A stretch of DNA of 21,438 bases from Bigelowiella natans CCMP2755 (Eukaryota > Cercozoa > Chlorarachniophyceae): assembly GCA_000320545.1 (NCBI GenBank), contig ADNK01002049.1, forward strand, positions 1 to 21,438. The letters run 5' to 3'. This document shows, piece after piece, positions 1-8,847 of the stretch. Position 1 is the stretch's first letter. The number at the start of each line of letters is the position of its first letter. The notes under the pieces were generated by a model that saw only the letters and a program-made list of their open reading frames with translations, was not told the origin of the DNA and did not search any database. The position numbers and the translations under genes are program-made.

Positions 1-532
1 GGGGGGGGGGGTAGAATAGGAAAATGGAGGCGCCGAAAGCACTTAAACATAGATTTAGCGTCCCTTTCCTTGAGTTGATCATCATATTGTTATCATCACT
101 ATCATCGTTGCTACCATTCCCTTCTCCACCACTATCTCATTACTGAAATTTGTTTTTTTTGTTTCCCTCCCCCCCCCCCCCCCCCAAATCTGCAGTGGTC
201 AGAAAGCAAAAAAAAAACGAACAACCTCCCCCTCTATTTTTCCCTTTATTCAAAAAAAAAAAAATCCATATCACAAGAAGGTCATCTAACGGTGCCATGT
301 GTGCGTGCTCAGATCGACGCGTGGGTTCAGATCGCCTGCCCGCGTCTCTCCATCGACTGGGTAGTAGCGACAGTGAAAAATATAGATCTTTTCGAAATAA
401 CCGATATCCCTCAGAGCGAAGAGATGAAGATGCCCCCTGTATTTCCCACGGCGTTCGCAAAATCCACAACACGAAGCAACGTCTATATTTAAGGATGTTG
501 CGCCCTGATCGATCGTCACTATGGATTTGTAG
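1..532. other. Low-complexity 5' end, no supported gene
   Basis: This stretch starts with an 11-base G run and holds a 17-base C run (169-185), short A and T runs and a GC-mixed segment. Open frames cross it on both strands, but none shows a recognisable domain or consistent splice sites. Homopolymer tracts make the reading frame unreliable here. Confidence 0.5.
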
Positions 533-711
533 GGCAGCGAGTACACTCAAAAACCTCTGCTGACGCCGTACGAGGCATTCGTGGCCTTGAACGCTACAGC
601 AGCGGAAGAGTCCACGGAAACGGCCTCGATTCCCATGGATTTCTATGCGCGCCGCGGCGGCGAATGGTCCAACTACTATCGCCGGCTGAGGGGGGGGGGG
701 GCGCAGTAGGA
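533..711 (+). other. Candidate exon of unknown protein
   Basis: An open frame follows a possible acceptor (TAG before 533) and reads GSEYTQKPLLTPYEAFVALN at its start. It continues through a segment rich in Glu, Thr and aromatic residues up to a 12-base G run at 690-701, then hits a stop at 709-711. The composition looks protein-coding rather than random, but I recognise no family. A possible donor (GCGCA, then GTAGGA) lies just before the stop, yet its phase does not fit the next candidate exon at 776. The exon may belong to the gene downstream or to a separate gene, and the G run may hide a length error. Confidence 0.35.
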
Positions 712-775
712 GGAGGAAGAAGAGAGAGCAGAAACAGAGGTAGAACTTAAGCCAATCTCTCACTAGATTATGTAG

Positions 776-1503
776 GCGGCATTCATGCAAGTTCTTCGTG
801 AAGGAGAAAGTGCTGACGAGGCCATCGATTTAACATACAGACAGTAGTGTAGTGGCCTGCTTTGCTCTGCTGCTAATTGCTGCGCTGCGATAAGGAAAGC
901 ACCCACAGAATTCGGGCAAAATAGCGCCGCCACCCCCACCACCTCCCCCGCCCCCCATTCAAATGCACTCGTGATAATGCAAATATTGTTTTATATGCTC
1001 CTCATTTGGAAGGGAGAAAGCCGAACTGCAGGATGATGATGAGGAGGAGGAGGAGGAGGACAACGAAAACGACGGCGATTACCAAGATGAGGGACGAGAT
1101 TATGATGGCAACAAAGACGATGACGATGATGGTGATGATCGTTCCGTTTCCGCCACCGCTGCTGCCCTTGCCTGCGCCACCATCACTGAAATCGAGAAGA
1201 ACAAGAAAAGCAAGCACGGGGAAAGACGGAGGAAGGAATGTATCAGTGAGGAGGAATGGCGAGAGGAGAACGAGGCAGATCCGAAGAGCTCCAAGAAGCA
1301 GCTTCTGCACGTATGACTGCAGCTACCTTCGCCGCACGCAACCTGAATTTTCCAAATGTACTGTTGATTTTCATGCTGTTTTGCAAGGCCGAGAGCGTTG
1401 TAGCCATGCCAACTGCCAGACCTTGAGAGCTGCGAGAGAACTCACAAGTGATTATGCTTCAATGTTCCCAGAATTATGATACGAACGTGGAGAGATCGTT
1501 CTC

Positions 1504-1547
<44 letters not shown>

Positions 1548-1567
1548 GTGTGTGTTGTGGTTGTGTG

Positions 1568-1604
<37 letters not shown>

Positions 1605-3106
1605 GGGGGGGGGGTTCAGGAGCAGTCCGTTGAGTACGACCGAATAACAGGGGTCCCAGCGGAATACAATGAACATCTTCCCCGCGACTCCCCTGAGTTT
1701 AGGAGGTGGAGCGAGACGCAGCCCAAAAAGGCAGGATCACAACACTGCATAAAATGCTATTTAGAATGAAACTTGGAAGTCTAGTCGCCACCACCTGGTC
1801 GATGAGGACCTTCTTCGTTGCTCTTTCTATCTGTTACTCCGCACGAAATTCTCTCTGTGCCACGAAGAACACTCCCTACGTGAAACATCCTTGAAGTTTC
1901 CAGTAGATTCTGATTGATTCCGCAGCAGCTAACCATTCGTTGTTGGGCCGCAGGACGTCTCGCCCGCCGCTCATTCTTCCCGCTCCACCTCGTCGTCGAA
2001 AGAGGTCCTCGTTAGAATCGGCACGAGAGCGTTCAAGAAACCGGTGAGGAGTCGTGCTTGCAGAACCCCCTTTCTGTCCTCATTCACAATGGCGCATGTA
2101 TGTTTTCCCCTGCGATTGAATGACATTCATTCGCTACCACTACCATTACTACTACTAGTACTACTACTATTTCTGTACATACCACTACCACAAACAACGC
2201 GTCGCGTAATAATCGTTGGTGTGGAAGGGGACCCTGGTCATTGGCCTCGACAGCTACGGCATCGAGCTCTCAGACGCCAAGAAGAAATTTGCTAAGAAGG
2301 TTGCTGAGCGAGGAGTAGACGTGACAGGCCGTGCGCCATAGCGGAGGAGAATAAAGGGGAGGAGAAAGAAATCTAAATACATCCCATTTTTGAGTTGTTT
2401 TGGTTTGGAAAAAAAAGGCTAACCATAAGAGAACGACAGGCCTGAAACGTAGTGAATGAACTATGAATTGATATCTACAAAGCTTTCTCATCCTCCTCCT
2501 TCTCCTTCTGACTTACGCCATGCGACATAAACCATTAAAGTTCGCTTGCGCGTGCTCGGTCGGAAAGAGCTGCAAGGAGACAAACAAACCACACGTTTTC
2601 ATCCAAGGAAACAAGCTCTACGATGTACGTGTTGACGACGATATGATGATGAAGATGATGATGATGATGATAGTGATGATAGTGATAGTGGTACGACGAA
2701 AACGATCCCGGTGATAGTGAGAACACCATTCTTAATGTTACAAATCACGAGAAAACGATAGCAGAGAGAGGCGTGCTGCAGATACCAAGCATCACAACAC
2801 ACGCATGCCCATGCACACACAGAACACACAACACATATTCCACACTCACGACTATTCGTCCGAGCATGTCAGTACCGCTACTAGCATATTGGCATCGACC
2901 TTATCTTTATAACCAATTATCATCAGCACATCAGCACATCAGCACATCGCCACCACATAATGATAACGCCATTCGTCTTACCGACATAGTTGCCTGGTCT
3001 TCTAGTGGAACTCTACGGCAGTACGAATGGGATCACGCGAGCGGCTATCAAGGAGCTTCAAAAGGACGGGAAAAAACGAGCCATTCCGGACATATATGCT
3101 GATTAA
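776..3106 (+). CDS. DENR/Tma22-like SUI1-domain translation factor with acidic N-terminal extension (multi-exon)
   Basis: Predicted exons are 776-843, 1013-1310, 1620-1730, 1954-2043, 2228-2299, 2541-2624 and 2990-3106. All junction phases agree. The second exon is a very acidic Asp/Glu-rich stretch followed by Lys/Arg-rich sequence. The third holds ITGVPAEYNEHLPRDSPEF, which resembles the N-terminal motif of DENR (xxPxEYxEyxP) without its zinc cysteines. The last exons form a SUI1/eIF1-like domain: VLVRIGTRAFKKP, then LVIGLDSYGIELSDAKKKFA, then KFACACSVGK and PHVFIQGNKLYD, matching the DENR pattern GLxxFxIDLxxAxxxFAxKFxxGxSVT...IxIQGD. DENR works with MCT-1 on the 40S ribosomal subunit in recycling and re-initiation. 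The donor after 1730 would be GC rather than GT. The last exon starts at LPGLLVELYGSTNG and ends IPDIYAD, stop. The first two exons could instead belong to another gene. The SUI1 call is much firmer than the 5' end. Confidence 0.72.
1508..1614 (+). repeat. Compound microsatellite (CT)n, (TG)n, G10 in intron
   Basis: A CT dinucleotide tract at 1508-1544 is followed by a TG tract at 1569-1603 and ten G at 1605-1614. It sits in the predicted intron just before the exon at 1620 of the DENR-like gene. The acceptor (ggttcag) directly follows the G run. Confidence 0.95.
2921..2944 (+). repeat. Tandem 8-mer CATCAGCA x3
   Basis: Three perfect copies of CATCAGCA, plus a partial fourth, lie in the last predicted intron of the DENR-like gene, about 45 bp before its final exon. 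Confidence 0.9.
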
Positions 3107-4215
3107 TGAAACAGGAACATTTGTGCCTATCTAGCTATGTAGCTAGAAAGTGTGTCTGTCTGCTCCTCACACATTCAACGTAACGAAGGATACATCTCCA
3201 TCTCGCGCGCGCGCGCATCTGTCTGGTGCATGGTGTGCAAAGATGTGTGGCATACCCAGATGTACCATACATAATGCAAGGACAGATTCGAAGGCCAATG
3301 TTTTGCTTCCCAACTCCTGTCTGATGTGTGCTAGATGTCACAACATGTCGCCAGAAAGGGAAGCTTTGTTTGGTGGTGATACCATGCGCAAGATGGATGG
3401 AGTGAATATGCAGGAGACATGATCAAGGTGACACATGCTGTCCCACTGGCCGACAGCAAAAAAAGGTTGCTCGCTTGCATTTCACATGAAAACGCTCGTT
3501 ATGTGCTAGCATGCGCACGTGAATGCCATGCATGCCCCCCCTTTCTAGTCTTCAGCAGTGCTAGAGTGTGCTGCAGTGCACCGCCAGGCACGCACATGGT
3601 TTTGGGGGGAAATTGCCCAGCCTGCTACAGCCCACCGCTGCTGCACTTGCACACACGTGTCATCAAATCACTCGTCAGTGGAGCACGATTGTTGTGCAAT
3701 CTGTGGCGCATGATGCACACAACACACACGCGCTTAGTGTGCCTATGCGCCCCCGTAGCAGTGAAGTCAGTCTGACTGGGTGGGAACACTCGGCTTCAAC
3801 CATCACTTCAAGGCGAGTGGTCATTTGGACTTGCATGCGCTTTGGAGAAGACAAGAAGAAGAAGAAGAAGAAGCGTTTGCACAAGGCGAAAAAGTGTTAA
3901 CGCATCACGGAGTGCGCTGATCAGCGCGCTTGTCAACGAAAGGATCATTGAATTGGACGTGAAAGGACAAAGAAAAAAACGCAGTGTCCCGCACAAGGCA
4001 GAATTGAAACTGCATCATTGAACACTCTGATGAGGCGTTTCAAACAATGTTCAAGCTGATGGTGTAATATTGGCCGTCTTGCATCACACAAATAGAACGT
4101 GAGAATTTGATTGCAGCATTCAAAGCTCAACACAAAAGAGAAAAGCATAGTGTACATTGTCATTAAAGTAGATCATTAATGGTGTGAGCAGAGTTGTTCT
4201 GAAGTCAGGCCGGCA
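3107..4215. other. Intergenic region, no supported gene
   Basis: This stretch lies between the end of the DENR-like gene and the convergent end of the MUS81-like gene. It holds a GC-rich, CATG/TGCA-rich segment (about 3170-3830) and a (GAA)n tract at 3852-3873. A short plus-strand frame around 3880-4030 (containing ISALVNERIIELDVKGQRKK) looks protein-like but has no start or splice sites I can defend. The composition resembles the non-genic stretches at 7781-8162 and 13008-13800, which may be decayed mobile DNA. Confidence 0.4.
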
Positions 4216-5023
4216 TCAGATTAGGGCTTTTATCTTTGCTATTTTGGATTTGTATTCGTCATCGCTTATCTCGTTAACCTCTTTCAGTTTCATAACAGCC
4301 TCGATTTTAGCCACGAGACTGTGACTAGATTTCGACGAAATGCTAACCTCGCGTGGAAGCTGCTGTTGGCTAAAAGGTTTGCCCAATCTTGCAGAAGGTG
4401 ATGCCTGCGGTGACCCCGGAGGACTTGCAACTGGGTAACTTACGGGATGTGGTGGTGACAAAGGAGAACTATCTCCTTTTTTAGACTGCCTCAGAGTAGC
4501 ACGCCGTTTGCAATGACAACTTGGTTGGTAATTATAGTCACCTCCACGAACTACTTGCCCATTCGCTCCCGGTTTATTCGCTTCTGGCTTGCCGTAGAGG
4601 CGATGCATCATTTTTACAAATAGGATTCCCTTTTGCGTAAGTTTAAATATCTCGCAACGACCTCCGACTTTTTTCTCTAGAAGACCATGCTTGATAAGGG
4701 TTTTTTTGGAGCTCCAGGCTCCAATAATCGTATTGTAGTTCTTTTTTATCCAGACGTGATTCTTGTTCGGTGGAATCAAAGTTTCCATTGGATGGTCACA
4801 GTAACGCTGTGCCAACATCTAAGAACACCAAAGTACATAATGATAATGAATGAGATGTATCAAAAAGCTGAAGAGCAAATATGAATATCAGGCGACAATC
4901 TATATCTAGAATGTAGTCTTGGCCAATACAGGAGACCATCTTTGTGTCTAATATAATTTTTGTTTCCTCATCTAGCGCTTTAGTTCAATGTCTTACATCC
5001 TTCATTATCATCATGTTCTTTTT

Positions 5024-5064
<41 letters not shown>

Positions 5065-5479
5065 GTCTCTGTCTGTCTTTTGTCACACATGTCGCTAATG
5101 TTTAAATTATTTCAGCCGACAACAATATGCGACTATGTTTGTAGTAAGTAAATATTTCCCCCAACCTTAATCTCATAGCTCCGTTCCCATTCGACATTCT
5201 TCTCCAGCAGCCAAGCCATTGCTGTAAGGATAGCCTCGGGCCCACTTCTTCTCTTCAATTTCAGTAAGTAGCCTCGGAATGTGTTGCTGAAATCACACTT
5301 CAGAATTCCAGGGTATTTATCCGGAAGGATCTCTTCCTCGTTGAGAAGAACGCGCTTCATGGTCTTAAGAACGGTTGATTCGATCCCATCGGGAGCATTA
5401 CACACCTAGCAGGTATATATATTTTAAAGATTCTATATTTTGCAATATTAATGATAAAATTTTGACATCGGTTGACGCA

Positions 5480-5522
<43 letters not shown>

Positions 5523-6450
5523 GTTGGTCAACTGTCTTTACTGTGATTCTCCCCTTCTTGTGTTCTTTAAGTCTTTTGTATGCATTCCATAACGCCGAAT
5601 GACGGTTGCCTCCATGATAAAGAGCGAAGAGAAGACGATGCTAGAATATATCGAAGATCAAAGCTCGATGTGAAAATACACGTTGCTGAATAGTGAAGAG
5701 GTTGTTTGTGATATTATTCCTGAAATAAAAATTCATGTACTTCTATAGATAACGCATTAATATTCGAAGAAATTTCTACCTTAATTGCGTCTGTAAGTTC
5801 ACTTTTGCTCCGTTGCTTCTTTGACGACTTTCGTCCAATCTAATAGTATAAGCAAAATCATCAAAATTACAAGATGTGGTGAGGAGGATAACTTGTAACT
5901 TTGTTTCTATGGCTCTCGTTACCTTTTGCATTTTTCTTAAACGCTTCATACGTTGAGTGATAGCCTGCCATTCAGATGTGCAACATTTATGAGCAACTTC
6001 AGAAGTAGCCTGTTTCTTTGTGGAAGTAGTAGCCCATTTGCTGTAACTTGATTTCGAAGGAGGAGAATGAACGGATTTGAGCCCCGACACACATTTACTG
6101 CTTTTCACATCCTCTTCGTCGTCACTTGAGATAAGCGAGACTACTTCTTGAAATGCAGCATCTACTTTCTGCACATGCGTCGTTTTTGCTTTTGTCGTTC
6201 TCGGCTTTATTGAGCGTAGGGAGCTCAGAATATCTACTTGCTTCATCCTTTTTCTTTTACATCCTATGCTTGCCCCAATCACTTTCTTTAGGCTTGTATC
6301 TTTCGTTGCTTCTTTCAACTTCATGTTGAGTCGATTTCGGTCACCCATTTCTCGCTGGTATGGAATGATTTTGGAATGTGTAACTCGCGCTGAGAAGAGG
6401 GTCTCGCATAAGGTTTGCGCTTCATCATTGAGCGACACAAAATATACCAT
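4216..6450 (-). CDS. MUS81-like HhH/winged-helix protein without nuclease domain, SHOCT-like C terminus
   Basis: Four exons read on the minus strand: 6450-5923, 5640-5521, 5405-5166 and 4818-4216. All are in phase 0 with GT-AG junctions, giving a predicted 496 aa. Residues 1-176 are basic and low complexity with an acidic patch (SSDDEEDV). Residues 177-236 (LWNAYKRLKEHKKGRI... then GIESTVLKTMKRVL) resemble the MUS81 N-terminal helix-hairpin-helix region. Residues 269-360 match the MUS81 winged helix: RSGPEAILTAMAWL, then AWSSKKTLIKHGLLEKK and FKLTQKG, against the family pattern YxAWSSMKTLIxKGLVxK...YxLTxEG. MUS81 normally continues into an ERCC4 nuclease (ERKxxxD) and a second HhH. Here the frame ends about 135 residues later after a Pro/Ser linker and a SHOCT-like tail (LKEVNEISDDEYKSKIAKIK). 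It is therefore unlikely to be a nuclease; structure-specific DNA binding is inferred. The start at 6450 follows an in-frame stop and is the first usable Met. MGDRNRLN, inside the first exon, is an alternative start. Confidence 0.7.
5026..5079 (+). repeat. (CT)n microsatellite in intron
   Basis: A CT repeat (5026-5054) continues with interruptions to 5079. It lies inside the third predicted intron of the MUS81-like gene, where the transcribed strand reads GA. Confidence 0.9.
5478..5520 (+). repeat. (CA)n microsatellite forming the 5' end of an intron
   Basis: On the gene's strand this is a GT repeat that starts exactly at the predicted donor after CAACAG (exon end 5521). Every second base pair therefore offers another GT donor within the tract. 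Confidence 0.9.
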
Positions 6451-6899
6451 GTCGTAGCTTTAAAATTCCAGGAGTTGACTCGTCTTATATCCGAAGAAGG
6501 ATGAAGAAAAATACATTCTGCACACAATTCTGCAGAGATCTGCAGAGATCTGCAGACGCGCACATTTTCAACAACGGGATTGATTTCAAACCTACGACAA
6601 AGAAATTGAGGCATTAAACATTGGCTGTGGCAGATACGAGTACGGCACTACAAATAGAGATTTCGGTATGAGGTTTGTGGGGAGGAAAATGCATGGAATT
6701 CCTGACTGCGACATGCAAAATGATGCTTTTCTGTATTAATTCTGCCTTTCTGCGTGCAGAATTCCACTTTTCTGTGCAGTCGGCATCATTGACGATGGAG
6801 AAAGAAAAACTAGCACAGACCCGCTGAGCAAATGTAGGGCGTTTTTGGCGGAAATGGGCAATCATGTAATGCTTTAGAAGAAATGGGAGATGGACTAAA
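6451..6899. promoter_or_regulatory. Shared intergenic region between divergent genes
   Basis: This 449-bp gap separates the start of the MUS81-like gene (minus) from the start of the Zn2Cys6 gene (plus), so both promoters should lie here. A tandem 10-mer TGCAGAGATC occurs twice at 6531-6550, plus a partial third copy. No clear TATA box was recognised. The role is inferred from gene orientation only. Confidence 0.4.
6531..6556 (+). repeat. Tandem 10-mer TGCAGAGATC
   Basis: Two perfect copies and a partial third copy lie in the gap between the divergent genes. The unit contains overlapping palindromic cores (CTGCAG, AGATCT). Confidence 0.9.
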
Positions 6900-7694
6900 A
6901 TGGACAGTGGCAACTTGCAGGATAGCGCAAGAACTTGGAGAAATCAGACGTCCATCACGATCCAACATTTCAAAACACAACAACAACTTCCAGTCACTGT
7001 AATCATGGCTACAATTCAGCAGCAAGAGAACAAGACCACGGCAGGCGCCGCCAGCGTCCATGACGACTCTCTCAATTTAATCAATGTTCAATATTTAATC
7101 TTCAGCAACGTCAGTACGCAGAACGACGAGCCAATACTATTCGGCATCGAAGACACAGTTGGGCTAGACCCGATAACCGGTCATGAGAATACACGTGAAG
7201 ATGTAAATTCAATACAACCAATGGAATCTGGGCCTTCACACCAGCCGGATGATCTCTGCGAAGAGGATCGATGTATGGCATCTGATGATGCGAAATTGAA
7301 TACCTCCTCCTCCCGTCAACTTGGACCATCGACCACATCCCATTCACTTGATCCTAATGGATCTCAAGGGCTCAGTATCCTCCCCATTCCGAATCCTCGT
7401 TATATGAATCAGAACCAGACCCTAGGGCAGATTTCACTGCAGGATTCCAAGTGCTCTAGACAAAGAGCGAGAACAAGCTGCATGATATGTGTAGCGAGAA
7501 GAGTAAAATGCGAAGGAGGATTTCCATGTAATTCTTGCAAGTTTCACAAAATTGAAAAGTATTGCGAATTATGCCCAATGGGGGGAAAGGCTGAGGCACA
7601 AAGACTATATGATTATTTACAAAAACAACACTGCTCCAGATCTTCTTGCTGTAATAAAATGCGATTCCACGGTGGAAAGTGCAAAAAGAAATAG
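6900..7694 (+). CDS. Zn2Cys6 (fungal-type binuclear zinc cluster) putative transcription factor
   Basis: A single-exon frame of 264 aa. Residues 1-190 are polar and rich in Gln, Ser and Asn with no recognised domain. Residues 194-222 form a complete Zn2Cys6 motif: Cys194-x2-Cys197-x6-Cys204-x5-Cys210-x2-Cys213-x8-Cys222, with the basic stretch VARRVK before the third cysteine as in the GAL4-type cluster. The tail is Cys- and Lys-rich and ends GGKCKKK. In this family six cysteines bind two Zn ions and the basic loop contacts DNA, so nuclear DNA binding is the likely role. The cluster is near the C terminus, whereas most fungal members carry it at the N terminus, and no fungal middle-homology region is seen. 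The start at 6900 has A at -3 and G at +4. A later Met at residue 36 is possible. It is divergent from the MUS81-like gene. Confidence 0.75.
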   Translation: MDSGNLQDSARTWRNQTSITIQHFKTQQQLPVTVIMATIQQQENKTTAGAASVHDDSLNLINVQYLIFSNVSTQNDEPILFGIEDTVGLDPITGHENTREDVNSIQPMESGPSHQPDDLCEEDRCMASDDAKLNTSSSRQLGPSTTSHSLDPNGSQGLSILPIPNPRYMNQNQTLGQISLQDSKCSRQRARTSCMICVARRVKCEGGFPCNSCKFHKIEKYCELCPMGGKAEAQRLYDYLQKQHCSRSSCCNKMRFHGGKCKKK

Positions 7695-7792
7695 TCAAAA
7701 AGTTGAGCAATACTTCGTAGTTATTGGTTAGCCGGCTAGTCTTCAATTAAGTCAACACATAAACTTGCGCACAAATTCAGATCAGCACACAA

Positions 7793-7798
7793 AATAAA
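7793..7798 (+). promoter_or_regulatory. Candidate polyadenylation signal AATAAA
   Basis: A canonical AATAAA lies 99 bp after the stop of the Zn2Cys6 gene, a reasonable 3' UTR distance. Many protists do not depend on this hexamer, so this is only positional evidence. Confidence 0.35.
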
Positions 7799-8162
7799 GA
7801 ACAAGCCTTATCAGATCATTAGAGCTCATTGCTCTCCCATTTTTGGATGCTTGCAGGTCCAGAGCACATATGCATAGCGACATGCAGCTCGTGTGGCCAT
7901 GTGCAATAATCACATGTAGTTCCCCACATATCAGCACAACAGCCACTACATTCCGATAAGACATGCGGTATCTCGCAATGATCACCACACATGATAGGAC
8001 TCCTTGTGTCTGCTGGTGCATGTCAAGTCGGACAGTTGATGTTCTTTGTACAATAAGTCGCACGAACAACATCTGCATGTGTACTTTTTCGCATGCGCAT
8101 GTAGGAATTTCATCAGCATGCACGTGTGCCAAAATCTTCAAAATGAGAGGTGGCATCCTCGA
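7799..8162. other. Intergenic DNA before the left inverted repeat
   Basis: No gene is supported. The stretch is rich in GCATGC/CATGTG-type words, like 13008-13800, and may be degraded repeat DNA. Confidence 0.4.
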
Positions 8163-8790
8163 GCCACACAATGGTGAGAGTTCTGCACTGACGCGCTTTG
8201 GTTTGGCGAAAGAAATTGACCGCTTTCATGGCTCTGCAAGCAGCGCATTGGCCGCATGCATGCAATTGCACATCACCCGCTAAGCAGCATGTGAGTGCAT
8301 CGCTTCGGCCTACGCATGCACTGCATTCTGCGCAAAAAGACGTGCACATTGCTCGCCGACCCAGCACGAAGCAATGGTGACATCATGAGGAAAAGGCACA
8401 GCAGAGCAAGGAACGACGAAGGGAAAAGGAAACACCGGCTTTGAAAATCAAAGAGAAACTTGATGCAAGCACGGTGGTGTGTGCACGTCAACTCCAGCCA
8501 GCTCATTGCTAGATTGGTTGTTTTCAAGGTTGAAGAGTCAAGACTCGTCTAGTCATATCCATTTTGAAGTTCCATATCGGAGTGTGCTCACTCGTGAACG
8601 AGTGTGAGCCATGCCGCCATGATGGCGTAGCGGTGAGAGAAATTAAATTGCACATTGTGACGATGCACAACCTCAAAGCATTCACCAGTTCTCGCCATGA
8701 AAGAGCTAATCATTGGCAAGGCAGTGTCAAAATGAGTTCCTCTTCATTCTTCCGCAAAATCCAAGGCTTCATTCAGTGAATTTCCCGGAT
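8163..8790 (+). repeat. Left copy of a long inverted repeat
   Basis: This about 628-bp block is found again in reverse complement at 12365-13007. It opens GCCACACAATGGTGAGAG and its inner end reads ATTCAGTGAATTTCCCGGAT. By eye the two copies agree over nearly the whole length, with scattered substitutions and short indels. No long open frame is conserved between them. The block contains a perfect hairpin (CACTCGT, 2-base loop, ACGAGTG) near 8590 and a tRNA A-box-like word at 8623-8633. No target-site duplication is evident at the outer edge. Its inner end is only 57 bp from the stop of the SAM-domain gene. Confidence 0.9.
8623..8633 (+). promoter_or_regulatory. Pol III A-box-like motif in the inverted repeat
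   Basis: TGGCGTAGCGG fits the tRNA A-box consensus TRGYNNARNGG and follows GCCGCCATGA, as in the 5' part of a tRNA. About 60 bp downstream, AGTTCTCGCC is a weak B-box-like match (consensus GGTTCRANNCC). The same A-box is kept in the other copy (12534-12544, reverse strand). A tRNA-derived SINE head is possible, but the B-box is poor. Confidence 0.3.
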
Positions 8791-8847
8791 AGATTATCCT
8801 AAAAATAATTCAAATTCTCAGCACATATACTATCAACATCAATCGAA

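Noticed and set aside
1006-1479. Plus-strand 157-aa Arg/Thr/Met-rich frame
   Set aside because: It is an alternative frame of the acidic exon. The Asp/Glu frame has matching splice phases with the next exon, and simple GAT/GAG repeats open all frames.
8113-8367. Cys-rich 84-aa minus-strand frame, similar to a frame at 12803-13066
   Set aside because: The similarity is because both lie in the inverted repeat. Indels between copies break the frame, so there is no sign of protein-level conservation.
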